A DNA stretch of 64,000 nucleotides from Paenibacillus assamensis DSM 18201 (GTDB taxonomy: Bacteria; Bacillota; Bacilli; Paenibacillales; Paenibacillaceae). Every line of letters begins with the position of its first letter. Position 1 is the first letter of the stretch. This document shows, piece by piece, positions 26,162 to 34,458 of the stretch. The stretch covers positions 124,001-188,000 of the forward strand of contig NZ_AULU01000012.1 of the NCBI RefSeq assembly GCF_000422445.1, read 5' to 3'. A program made the position numbers and the translations under genes. The notes below the pieces were generated by a model. That model saw nothing but the letters and a program-made list of their open reading frames with translations. It did not search any database and was not told where the DNA came from.

Positions 26162-26926
26162 ATGCTGCACCGATTCGGTTATTCCCAATATGAAAGTAAA
26201 GTGTACGAGACGTTAGCTACGAGCGAGCAAGCGATGGATGCAACGTCCATTGTGAAGTATTCCGGTGTACCAAAGGCAAAAATATATGAAGTACTAAGCC
26301 GTTTAGCAGAAAAAGGGATCATACTTGATGCAATCTCAGGTAAGAAGCGTACGTATGCTGCACTTCCGATTCAAGTCGTTATAGATAAGCTGACTCGTGA
26401 ATTTGAGCAGGATATTACGCAGCTTAAAGCAAGTGTCGTACGTCGCAATTATGGTGATGATCAAGTATGGACCCTGAAGTCTCAAAGCTCGATCGCTGCT
26501 TATTGTAAAGAAATGATTGCTGGGGCACAGCAGTCGATCGTCGTGTCGATGTGGGCGGATGAGTTTGCAGGTTATGCGAGTAACTTTGAGCAAAAAGAGC
26601 AAGAAGGGGTTCAAGTCGAGGCGTTGGTCATTGGTACTGATTCTGTAGATATCGAGTTATCTAAGCTGCATTTTCTTACACCTGCAGAGGGAACGGCCCA
26701 TATGGAACGGTTTACTCTAGTCGTAATTGACGGCAAGCAGGTATTGTTTGCAGGCATGGAGGATGGCAGCTGGCAGGCAATACGGACTCAGGCACAGCCG
26801 TTTGTGAAGTTCTTTACGGAGTTCTTCTATCATGATGTAGCTCTTGCGAAAATATCACTCAAATATGTAGACGAGCTATTGCAGGATGATGAAATGCGCT
26901 CGCTGCTCATGCGCCTGCGCTATTAA
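26162..26926 (+). CDS. TrmB family transcriptional regulator
   Basis: A 254-residue regulator. The N-terminal winged helix (MLHRFGYSQYESKVYETLATSE, then DATSIVKYSGVPKAKIYEVL and LAEKGIILDAISGKKRTYAA, about 1-75) is characteristic of TrmB proteins. A coiled-coil-like linker (about 80-95) follows, then a C-terminal effector domain of phospholipase-D-like type (about 105-240) with AAYCKEMIAGAQQSIVVSMW. TrmB members respond to sugars or other small metabolites; the target here is unknown. AAGGAGG lies only 4 bp before ATG 26162. Confidence 0.87.
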   Translation: MLHRFGYSQYESKVYETLATSEQAMDATSIVKYSGVPKAKIYEVLSRLAEKGIILDAISGKKRTYAALPIQVVIDKLTREFEQDITQLKASVVRRNYGDDQVWTLKSQSSIAAYCKEMIAGAQQSIVVSMWADEFAGYASNFEQKEQEGVQVEALVIGTDSVDIELSKLHFLTPAEGTAHMERFTLVVIDGKQVLFAGMEDGSWQAIRTQAQPFVKFFTEFFYHDVALAKISLKYVDELLQDDEMRSLLMRLRY

Positions 26927-26988
26927 TTAGAATCGTAGTGATCGGTACTTACGGTGCAGAGTGAATGGAAATATGGTTTTGGTAAATG

Positions 26989-27039
26989 AAAAACAGGTCC
27001 TGCTATTCGTATAAATTGATGTGAATAGGGGACCTGTTT
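26989..27039. terminator. Bidirectional terminator between convergent genes
   Basis: AAAAACAGGTCC pairs with GGACCTGTTTTT, with an inner CTATTC/GAATAG stem. It serves the TrmB gene (plus) and the MFS gene (minus). Confidence 0.88.
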
Positions 27040-27050
27040 TTATTATCAAT

Positions 27051-28241
27051 CTACACTTTAGCTGCAAGCTCCGTCGTCGCCAACGGCTGCTTACCTGCAC
27101 GTGAACGGCGGCTAAGTGAGAATAATGCGCTTGCTAGTCCAAGCATGGCGATGCCTCCGCCGATCCAAGGGTTCATTGCGACAGATGCGTTATTAATCGC
27201 GATCCCTCCAATAAAGGAACCACAAGCAATACCAAGGTGCATGATGGACGTATTCAAGCTGAGCTGAATGTCCGCTGTTTCAGGCGCCGATTGCATCAAG
27301 TACGTTTGCTGTGCTGGTGAGATGGCCCAACTCAGTGCACTCCATACCATAACGACCGCCAAGAAGACGTAGAAGGAAACCTGTGCAGCCAATGGCAATA
27401 CAAACATAGACACAGCGAAGCTTGGTACGATAATCAGAAGTGCTTTGTGTGTACCTATACGATCTGCAATCCATCCGCCGATGCCGCCGCCAGATACGGC
27501 TGCGATGCCGAACAAGAAGTAGATAATACTCATCGTGCTTGCACTAACGTTAAAGTTCGATTGTACATAAGGTGCGAAGTAAGCATACAGCGTTAGATGA
27601 CCCGTTAACAGCAGGAATGAAATCAATTGACCGCTGACAATTTTGCTGTCCTTTAACGAAGCAAGCTGCTTGCGCAGCGGAATAATCGGATTCGGCGCTG
27701 TCTTTTCCATCAGCAACTGTATACAAATCATCGCGATTGCGCTTAGTGCAGCAATGAAGAAGAATGGAGCTCGCCATCCGTAAGCATTGCCTAATACCAT
27801 GCCAAGCGGGACACCTAGTACAAGTGATCCACTAATCCCCATAAAGATGGTGCCGATTGCACGTGCCTTATGGGAAGGTGGGACAAGTTGAGAGGCCATC
27901 ATAATCGACAGTACGATGATGATCGATCCACTCATGGCGGAAAGGGCACGAGCTGCAAGAATAATATTGTAGCTGGAGCTCATGGCAACGATTAGATTGG
28001 CGATCATGAACACGAATAGGGAGATCACATATAGCTTCTTCCTGTCCATTTTCGCCGTGACATTCATTAATATAGGGGCAGATACAGCAAAGGCTACTGA
28101 GAATACCGTTATAAAATGACCAGCTGCACTAACGGATACGTTCAAGTCAGCTGCGATCAGTTCAAGAATACCACCGACGATGAGCTCCACTGTGCCGACA
28201 ACAAAAGCTGCAATAGCTAAAATATATACGCGAAACGGCAA
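27051..28241 (-). CDS. MFS transporter, 12-TM DHA1 (AraJ-like efflux) type
   Basis: A 396-residue major-facilitator permease with about twelve hydrophobic helices. It has the DHA1 N-terminus (AAFVVGTVELIVGGILELIAADLNVSVSAAG split over helix 1 and loop), the loop 2-3 motif (MNVTAKMDRKKLYV) and the antiporter-type motif GISGSLVLGVPLGMVLG in helix 5. Such proteins export drugs, sugars or purine analogues by proton antiport; the substrate is unknown. The start codon is TTG at 28241 with AAGGA 9 bp upstream. It is divergent from a GNAT gene. Confidence 0.87.
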   Translation of the reverse strand: MPFRVYILAIAAFVVGTVELIVGGILELIAADLNVSVSAAGHFITVFSVAFAVSAPILMNVTAKMDRKKLYVISLFVFMIANLIVAMSSSYNIILAARALSAMSGSIIIVLSIMMASQLVPPSHKARAIGTIFMGISGSLVLGVPLGMVLGNAYGWRAPFFFIAALSAIAMICIQLLMEKTAPNPIIPLRKQLASLKDSKIVSGQLISFLLLTGHLTLYAYFAPYVQSNFNVSASTMSIIYFLFGIAAVSGGGIGGWIADRIGTHKALLIIVPSFAVSMFVLPLAAQVSFYVFLAVVMVWSALSWAISPAQQTYLMQSAPETADIQLSLNTSIMHLGIACGSFIGGIAINNASVAMNPWIGGGIAMLGLASALFSLSRRSRAGKQPLATTELAAKV

Positions 28242-28379
28242 AACGACACATCCTTATCTTTAAAAGTTACTACTATTATAGTAACCTTTTTGGAATGGAT
28301 CAATGTTTTATTTTAAATTGTGAGGAATACGAGCGGCATGATAATTATAGGTACAGTATGATGAGGAGGATAAACGACT

Positions 28380-28880
28380 ATGATCACTAGGTTACATACT
28401 TCACCGGAGGTGAAGTTAGCATTTTATCGATCCGAGCATTTAGCTTCATTGCAGCAGTTTAAGCTGCCTAAGGAGCAGGAGAAATTCACGGCATTGCCAG
28501 TAGATATGTTGGAAGTAGTGACGGAAGGACAATATCTTGTCGTCATTGAGCATGCCTCAGATGCAGTTGGTTTTTTTATGCTGCATGCGACGAAGCGAGT
28601 GATGCAATATACTGACAATCCACACGCGATGCTGCTAACCGCACTATCGATCGATCATGCTCAGCAAGGAAGAGGGTTTGCGAAGCGGGGAATGAAGCAA
28701 TTAAGTGCGTTTGTACAAGAACATTTTCCAACCTGCAATGAGATTGTTTTAGCTGTCAATTATCGAAATACGGCCGCACAACAGCTTTATTTAAATGTGG
28801 GGTTTGAGGATAGCGGGAGGAGAAAGGAAGGTCCACTAGGAGAGCAGTGGATTATGAGTTATTTGATTATTAGGGAATGA
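28380..28880 (+). CDS. GNAT family N-acetyltransferase
   Basis: A 166-residue acetyltransferase with the acetyl-CoA binding motif QQGRGFAKRG (about residues 97-106) and the C-terminal NYRNTAAQQLYLNVGFEDSG motif (about 127-146). The N-terminal part (KLAFYRSEHLASLQQFKLPKEQEKF) is typical of a group that acts on small molecules or antibiotics; the substrate cannot be given. GAGGAGGA precedes ATG 28380. It is divergent from the MFS gene by 138 bp, so they may share control. Confidence 0.83.
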   Translation: MITRLHTSPEVKLAFYRSEHLASLQQFKLPKEQEKFTALPVDMLEVVTEGQYLVVIEHASDAVGFFMLHATKRVMQYTDNPHAMLLTALSIDHAQQGRGFAKRGMKQLSAFVQEHFPTCNEIVLAVNYRNTAAQQLYLNVGFEDSGRRKEGPLGEQWIMSYLIIRE

Positions 28881-28897
28881 ATAGACATATGACACAC

Positions 28898-28982
28898 AAA
28901 AAAGGCTGCCATTGTATGAACGTTTCGGTTCGTTAGATACTTCTAACGATTTGGATGTGTTCATAAACATGGCAGCCTTTTC
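28898..28982. terminator. Large bidirectional terminator
   Basis: AAAAAAGGCTGCCAT (from 28898) pairs with ATGGCAGCCTTTT (to 28981). The arms extend through TATGAAC/GTTCATA and an inner CGTTAG/CTAACG hairpin. It separates the GNAT gene from the 3' end of the seven-gene minus-strand cluster. Confidence 0.85.
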
Positions 28983-29042
28983 GTTTGCGACTATATAGAT
29001 TGCAACTAGCTTGGCCTAGCAATGCCGCTTTGCTTCATTAAT

Positions 29043-31940
29043 TTACTCATCAGTGGGCTGCTTTGGTTCAGCAAGCGTGTATGTCTGCTCACCGATACGA
29101 ATACGTGTACCAGCTTGCAAATCCCTCTTCTCTGCAAGTGGAAGCTTCACTTGATAGGGTGCTGCATCACAAGAAGCTGTCGGTGTCCTGATGGACAACG
29201 ATTGCTCTTGAGCTTGCTCGTTGACAGGCAATATACTTGCGCTGGCAGGCTTAGATTGCTCTAGCACTTTGCAAGGTTCGGTGGTATCAAATTCGAATAC
29301 AAGCTGTGTTGTATCGTTACTCGTAGCTGTACTCGATTCGCTTGAATTGCTACTCGTATCGTCCTTTACCTGTTCCGCATACACGGCAGAAAGACCTGGT
29401 ATATCAGACGGTTCAGTTGTATGAGCTGAATCCGTTGGAGTCGCCGGATCGCCTGTATTGGGGTCCGCGGGTTCTGCCACAGCTCCGAGAGCAGAATCTG
29501 TTGTTGCAGTTGGAGCTTCAGTAGTTCCAAGCACACCACCAGCATACAGCGCTACAGCCGTACCGACTACAACCACAGCTGTACCGACCGAGAACAAGAC
29601 AACATTTTTTCGGTTGCTAAACAGTCTAGCCAAAGGCGATGACAATTCATAGCGTGCTTTTTCATATACAGGTTCTAATGCTGGTCCAGCTTGTTCAAAA
29701 TATTGCTTCCGATATTGGCGAGACTTAAACGCATCGCGATCATGACGTTTAAAGTAAGTAATAATTGCTGCCGCATAGTTCGGATGGAGCTTGCGAGCTC
29801 TTATAAAGCTTGGGTGCGTTTCAGACCAATTAAAGAACTGGTATAACGTCTCCCGATCTTTTGCATGTGTATGAATAAACTGCAGCATCGTTCCATACTC
29901 CACAACGCCCTCATCGGTATCCTGACAAAATGCCAATACGAGTTTATCGAATTGTCCGTTTTGTAGATCTTGCTGAAGCCAGCGCTGTCCAAGCTTTTGA
30001 ACATGGTCAAGTTCAGAAGGGGACAAGTTATCAAATATCGTTGCGTCTGGCTTGGTAAACGAGAACCACTGATACGCTGCCAACATCACAGCAGCCTTAG
30101 CGCGTATACGTTGGTCGTAGCGAGTGACCCAGGCGCGGAACTCAGCGGCTTCCTCTAGGAAGCCTACTTGCAACAACTGCTGCTTGGTTACCTGATCCAA
30201 GTCCAGCTCTGTGAGCAGGAATTGGTTTGCAGCATACAGCAGCTGTAGCAACAATGGACTGCTGCCTTCCTGTTCGTGCTGCTCTGTTTGCGACGGTTTA
30301 GTCGACGCAGCATGAACTTGCAGCATTTGCTCTAGTTGGTGGATTTGTTCTAACACACTGTTCACAGCTGTAACGAGATCTGGAGCGTGACGAAGTTTAT
30401 CCTCCAAATGATAGTGAGCCATCTCGCTATAAGCAGGCAAGCTTAGCAGTTGATAATGTCGTAACGTCCAATCGTGCAAGATCTGCACGGCTTCCTCCGC
30501 TGAACTCGTCTGCTGAAGTTTATGATGAAGAAATGGCATAAATAAGCTTCCTGCCAATCCTCCGTTCAGCACTTTATCAAATAAAGGCTTGCTTATCTCA
30601 TTACTGCGCTCAATCAACGCATAGATAGCATTCGCTTCTTGCGTACGTTGAGCTGCCAAGGCATGATTAAGGGCGCTAATTAAGAAGCCGATAAATGCTT
30701 CACGTATAGAAGTTCCATTTCGCTGGTCGTATTCTTTAAACCGCTCCACAACAGCAAGTTCTGGAACATGACGCTGCTTAACGGCCTCGTATTCGCGCTG
30801 AAATAGCTGCACAAATAGGTTGTTGAGCTGCTGTTTCTTCTGTAGAGCTCCTTCAGGTGCCAAATAGTCCAGTAGCGTCTGCAGCACAGGGATTCGATTC
30901 TGCTCATAAAGTGAATGTTTGCCTTCTTCGATTTGGAACAAGACCGCCAATTCATGATAGCTTGCTAATGACATTCTGCGTGCTGGCCCCATGTCGGCGA
31001 GCATATGCTCCGCATAGGTGTAGAAGCTTGCAGCGCGCTCTACGCGATCAAGATTTCGCCAAGCGAAGTCAACATACGGCTGCTGCGCGAGATCGGCTTC
31101 TACGTTCGTAACGCGCTGAGCTGCTAGATCAAACGTATAGTCCTTTTCAATTGCACGATCTCCTGGACGCAGGCTGCCCTTTTCTACGAACATCACATGA
31201 ATGCCTTTTTTGCTCTGCGGTTCTTTCGCATAGGATAGGAAGCCAAGCTGTGCACGGAAAGCATACGGCATACTTGCATATAAAATGCCCAGCAGCTTCC
31301 TAGCAATAGCCGAAGTCTGGCTAATGGGCACGTCCAATGCGATATAGACCTTTTTCTTGTTCGCAATAGCTGACATTACCGCAAACAGCATCTGCTTGAA
31401 CATGGTTTCGTCTATCCCCAGTTTAGCCAATACAGAGCGCATGGCGGCAGGGCTTGCGATGTTCCATTCCTCTTGCACTTCTGCGGCGCTCGCAGTTGGC
31501 AACTCAGCAAGTTCAGGCAGCTCGGAACCATTTTCAAATTGATAACCGCGAACGAATGTTGCATTCAACCAAGATACATAGTCGGTTACAAGTTGTTGCG
31601 AGCGCTCCGCAGGAATGACATAGTTATGTGTAAAAAAAGCACTGCGCAGACCTGTAAAGTCCGCGGCTTGATAGACGCTGCAACCAAGCACAATCTGACC
31701 GCCCTCCGTATGGACCAGATGGACAGCTTCAGGATATTGCGATTCATCCTTTTCCCCGACATTGCTTAATTGAGCGGGTGCATCGTACATACAGAACGGA
31801 TGCAGAATCTTTTTAATAAAAGCAGGGTCTAGACCATTGGAACGGGCAATCGTATCATAGCCTTCCGTCGATCGGAAAATGCCGCTCCGCTCACGAGTGT
31901 ACATTTGCTGCTGAATCAACGGGGGAGTGGACCGATTCAA
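29043..31940 (-). CDS. GTPase-associated protein 1 (GAP1-N2-type) with membrane anchor
   Basis: A 965-residue last gene of the cluster. The N-terminal part (about 10-280: QQQMYTRERSGIFRSTEGYD, LHPFCMYD, ADFTGLRSAFFTHNYVIP) matches my memory of the GAP1-N2 domain of GTPase-associated proteins, which accompany TRAFAC-type GTPases in bacterial NTP-dependent conflict systems. A long helical middle (about 300-760) follows. A single membrane helix (about 780-803, VVLFSVGTAVVVVGTAVALY) and an outside Thr/Ser/Pro/acidic tail of about 160 residues with a small beta domain end the protein. The start is TTG 31940, overlapping the GTPase stop by 4 bp (TTGA) behind GGGGAGAG, so the two genes are coupled. 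Role: probable partner or effector of the GTPase. Confidence 0.75.
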   Translation of the reverse strand: MNRSTPPLIQQQMYTRERSGIFRSTEGYDTIARSNGLDPAFIKKILHPFCMYDAPAQLSNVGEKDESQYPEAVHLVHTEGGQIVLGCSVYQAADFTGLRSAFFTHNYVIPAERSQQLVTDYVSWLNATFVRGYQFENGSELPELAELPTASAAEVQEEWNIASPAAMRSVLAKLGIDETMFKQMLFAVMSAIANKKKVYIALDVPISQTSAIARKLLGILYASMPYAFRAQLGFLSYAKEPQSKKGIHVMFVEKGSLRPGDRAIEKDYTFDLAAQRVTNVEADLAQQPYVDFAWRNLDRVERAASFYTYAEHMLADMGPARRMSLASYHELAVLFQIEEGKHSLYEQNRIPVLQTLLDYLAPEGALQKKQQLNNLFVQLFQREYEAVKQRHVPELAVVERFKEYDQRNGTSIREAFIGFLISALNHALAAQRTQEANAIYALIERSNEISKPLFDKVLNGGLAGSLFMPFLHHKLQQTSSAEEAVQILHDWTLRHYQLLSLPAYSEMAHYHLEDKLRHAPDLVTAVNSVLEQIHQLEQMLQVHAASTKPSQTEQHEQEGSSPLLLQLLYAANQFLLTELDLDQVTKQQLLQVGFLEEAAEFRAWVTRYDQRIRAKAAVMLAAYQWFSFTKPDATIFDNLSPSELDHVQKLGQRWLQQDLQNGQFDKLVLAFCQDTDEGVVEYGTMLQFIHTHAKDRETLYQFFNWSETHPSFIRARKLHPNYAAAIITYFKRHDRDAFKSRQYRKQYFEQAGPALEPVYEKARYELSSPLARLFSNRKNVVLFSVGTAVVVVGTAVALYAGGVLGTTEAPTATTDSALGAVAEPADPNTGDPATPTDSAHTTEPSDIPGLSAVYAEQVKDDTSSNSSESSTATSNDTTQLVFEFDTTEPCKVLEQSKPASASILPVNEQAQEQSLSIRTPTASCDAAPYQVKLPLAEKRDLQAGTRIRIGEQTYTLAEPKQPTDE

Positions 31941-33199
31941 TGTTCTTCTCTCCCCTCAATATAGTTGAGCTTGTGCAGCAGCCAGACGAACGGCTCATCG
32001 ACCCGAATTGGGTTGACGACGCCTTGCAGCTTCTGATTGACCGGGTTGCTGCCTAGTGCAGATACGGCGAAATAGGACGTGTTCGTAAAGTAAACGTCCA
32101 TCGTGCCTTTGAATGGGCGATCTACTTTTTCAATAAAGCGACGTACTTCGCCATCGATATTCGCTTGCTCTGTCAAATTAAGATATTTACGATGAACCAT
32201 GTTGTTGAAAATATTGCTGTTTGGCTTCAAATAGTCATCGCCTTCATCCGCCAGGGTATGGAGCATATCGCTCTTTGTTAGTACAACAGCCGTTGGGATA
32301 TCGGTCTTCGTATTTTGCTCATACGCAATAAAGTCGCCGAACATCGTTAGTACAACATCTCGCGGCTCATCATATTGAGATACCCATTCACCAGGGTTGT
32401 CGCCAATGTTGATACGAATCTTCTCGCGAATCGAACGAATTTGCAGCGGATCGACCATAAATAAAATGCCCGCTGAGTTTTTGATGTGCTGACCGTGCAG
32501 ACCAAGATAATCTTGATCAACCATACCTTCTCCTGCAACATCGAAGAACACCAGCGTTAGCGGCGGTTTCGTTTCATCTTTGAATACGAATTGGAAAATG
32601 AACGGCTCCTGCATCTTCTCTTTTTGAGTCGACGCAAGCAGATCTCCACGCTCGAATAACGGCTCTTCGTACATCGTACGGAACTTACGGCTAATTTCCG
32701 CATTGAGCGGCATACAAGCGGCATCAAAATGATCGGCCGTTCGGTGCTGCAATGTATGGATGAGCGATGTCATATACACGGACTTACCAACTTGGGAAGC
32801 ACCGATAATAGAAATAATATTGCTAGGCACTTTGCCCGCCGTAATCGGCAATTCATTGTGACACGTCGGACAAAGCCTGCGGCGAGTCGTAACTCCATAA
32901 CGATCGTTGAGCCCCAATAGGACGTGATCGGAATAAATATGATGCTCCTCTGGAATATCACGTGGATACAGGATTGCCTCCATGTCGTAGACGGAATCAA
33001 GGCCGAATCGCTCCCTGTATTTATTCAACGGTTCATCTTCCCGAAGGGCATAATCTTCATCGTCTTCGCGATGGTGAGTCGCACGGAATACAACCTCATC
33101 AGGTGTGAATTTGCTGAAGCAGTAGGGACATACAATATCGTAAAAAAGCGGCTTAGGCGCAGCTTGCGGTTTCTTTTTGAAAAGATCAAAAATACCCAT
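31937..33199 (-). CDS. Zinc-ribbon GTPase (double-GTPase/TRAFAC-like) of the vWA-tubulin cluster
   Basis: A 420-residue P-loop protein. A split zinc ribbon comes first (Cys24/Cys27 in CPYC and Cys110/Cys113 in CPTC). The GTPase core follows: Walker A GASQVGKS (133-140), switch II/Walker B LVFFDVAGEG (Asp220, Gly223) and a G4-like LTKSDM (TKSD 308-311). There is no transmembrane segment. Its stop overlaps the start of the GAP1-type gene, and the beta-rich gene ends 13 bp upstream. The order zinc ribbon-GTPase with a GAP1 partner fits the GTPase-associated conflict-system class described by comparative genomics. What triggers it is unknown. Confidence 0.8.
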   Translation of the reverse strand: MGIFDLFKKKPQAAPKPLFYDIVCPYCFSKFTPDEVVFRATHHREDDEDYALREDEPLNKYRERFGLDSVYDMEAILYPRDIPEEHHIYSDHVLLGLNDRYGVTTRRRLCPTCHNELPITAGKVPSNIISIIGASQVGKSVYMTSLIHTLQHRTADHFDAACMPLNAEISRKFRTMYEEPLFERGDLLASTQKEKMQEPFIFQFVFKDETKPPLTLVFFDVAGEGMVDQDYLGLHGQHIKNSAGILFMVDPLQIRSIREKIRINIGDNPGEWVSQYDEPRDVVLTMFGDFIAYEQNTKTDIPTAVVLTKSDMLHTLADEGDDYLKPNSNIFNNMVHRKYLNLTEQANIDGEVRRFIEKVDRPFKGTMDVYFTNTSYFAVSALGSNPVNQKLQGVVNPIRVDEPFVWLLHKLNYIEGREEH

Positions 33200-33212
33200 G
33201 TTGTCTTCCTCC

Positions 33213-33848
33213 TTATTCCGGAATTAGTTCATATACCTGACCATAGTGGCGTCCGTCGGTAAAGAAGAGCCGGATGTAGTCGTCCTTGCCAACTTCGATA
33301 ATTGGCAGTATGGTCTTGCCTGCAACGAATGACTCTACGAACGGATAGACGGTGCCATCTTCTTTGTTGACAGGGGAGCCGCCTTGCTTTTTGACATAAC
33401 AGAGGACGTCTTTGGCCAAGGGTACTTCGGTTGTGACTTGAATTTGCACGGTTTTGTAGCGCTTGAACCATCCGCTGCTCTGGCGTATGGAGTAATAGAT
33501 ACGAGCTTTGCCCGTACTCATTAAAATACGGTTTCGTCCGTCAGGCTGATGAACGAGTGTTATTCCTTCGTCAGTATTTAGGCTGGCGTATACCGTGTAG
33601 GATAGCCTTCCGATTTTGTCGATTCGTTCATGATAGCCGTTGTTGGCTTTGTATTCATTTTTCGTGTACAACTTAAGGCTGCTTAGCGACGGAGCTTCCT
33701 GTTCTTGTCCGTCAGCAGGCGCTCGCTGAATATATACCGCTTGAACACCGTCAGGCCAGAGCCAGCGCAGCGTACAGCGGTCTTCATCTATTTTGTAGGT
33801 AAGTTCACGGATGACGGGTGTCGTTGAATCCGCATCAATAACGTGCAT
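33213..33848 (-). CDS. Beta-rich protein of unknown function in the GTPase cluster
   Basis: About 211 residues. I do not recognise it. It is rich in strands and looks like two beta-sandwich (fibronectin/Ig-like) units: about 1-105 (REL.YKIDEDRCTLRWLWP, AVYIQRAP, RLSYTVYASL) and about 110-211 (ARIYYSIRQSSGWFKRYKT, VQIQVTTEVPLAKDVLCYVKK, YIRLFFTDGRHYGQVYELIPE). ATG 33848 (MHVIDADS) is preferred because AGGGGG lies 9 bp before it; an in-frame ATG at 33917 would add 23 residues without a clear ribosome site. The GTPase gene follows 13 bp later. It may be an adaptor. Confidence 0.65.
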   Translation of the reverse strand: MHVIDADSTTPVIRELTYKIDEDRCTLRWLWPDGVQAVYIQRAPADGQEQEAPSLSSLKLYTKNEYKANNGYHERIDKIGRLSYTVYASLNTDEGITLVHQPDGRNRILMSTGKARIYYSIRQSSGWFKRYKTVQIQVTTEVPLAKDVLCYVKKQGGSPVNKEDGTVYPFVESFVAGKTILPIIEVGKDDYIRLFFTDGRHYGQVYELIPE

Positions 33849-33966
33849 ATGTGTTAGCCCCCTGCATATGACAGTGTGACGTGTTTTTTTATAGAGCAGC
33901 TTTAGAGCATCCAGCATCTAGCTTCTTTTATAACATTGATACAGCAAAGGAATCCATTTCATAAAT

Positions 33967-34134
33967 CGTACAACCATAACTCGCATAAATTACGTAATTC
34001 GCATAACCTGCGTAACCCGTATAACCCGTATAACCCGTATAACCCGTATAACTCGTATAACCCGTATAACTCGTATAGCACGTATAGCTCAAATAATCGG
34101 CATAACTCACATAACTCGTCATTCGCATAACCGA
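33967..34134. repeat. 9-bp tandem repeat array (unit CGTATAACC)
   Basis: Eight clear consecutive units from 34018 to 34089 (CGTATAACC, with CGTATAACT and CGTATAGCA variants), with more degenerate 9-mers from about 33967 and to about 34134. It lies between the beta-rich gene and the vWA gene at 34459, inside the cluster. Because the unit is 9 bp, both strands stay open in some frames (NPY/TGY-type tripeptide repeats), but no ribosome site supports translation. Confidence 0.85.
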
Positions 34135-34143
34135 CAGTGGAAT

Positions 34144-34321
34144 GGACAAAAATGCAGTTATTTTAAGTGCGAAACACGTTTTTTGGGTATGTTTGGACAA
34201 AAGTGCAGTTATTTTTCTCGATTAGGCACGTAAAAGGGGCTAGGGAACCCAAATAACTGCATTTTTGCCGATAATACCCCAAATAAGCATGATTTTCGAA
34301 TCAATAACTGCATATTTGTCA
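34144..34321. repeat. Palindromic dispersed repeat, family 1, copy 1 (F-F-R-R)
   Basis: Unit GGACAAAAATGCAGTTATTT occurs twice forward (starting 34144 and 34195, 51 bp apart) and twice inverted (ending 34269 and about 34320, 51 bp apart). The DNA between the units is also partly complementary across the dyad, so the 178 bp can fold into one long hairpin. A second copy lies at 53155-53330. No ORF is associated. Confidence 0.8.
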
Positions 34322-34458
34322 CAATCAATACGAACAGCCGCCCACTTCATACAGCCCGTCTGGCTGCACGAAGCCGTTGATACGAATGTATTGACGAGTA
34401 TGCGTGTGCAGATACGAATGACATTGATGACATTGATATAAAGTCTTATTTCATTCGC

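Noticed and set aside
33967-34134. Possible CRISPR array
   Set aside because: Units are 9 bp and directly adjacent, with no spacers and no cas genes nearby.
33928-34200. 90-codon minus-strand ORF rich in YTG/YTS tripeptides
   Set aside because: It is produced by the 9-bp tandem array read in an open frame and starts inside a palindromic repeat, with no ribosome site.
34144-34321. Classical IS element or MITE with transposase ends
   Set aside because: The element is palindromic with inner units at 50-bp spacing. I could not see target-site duplications or an IS terminal repeat match, so it is reported only as a dispersed palindromic repeat.
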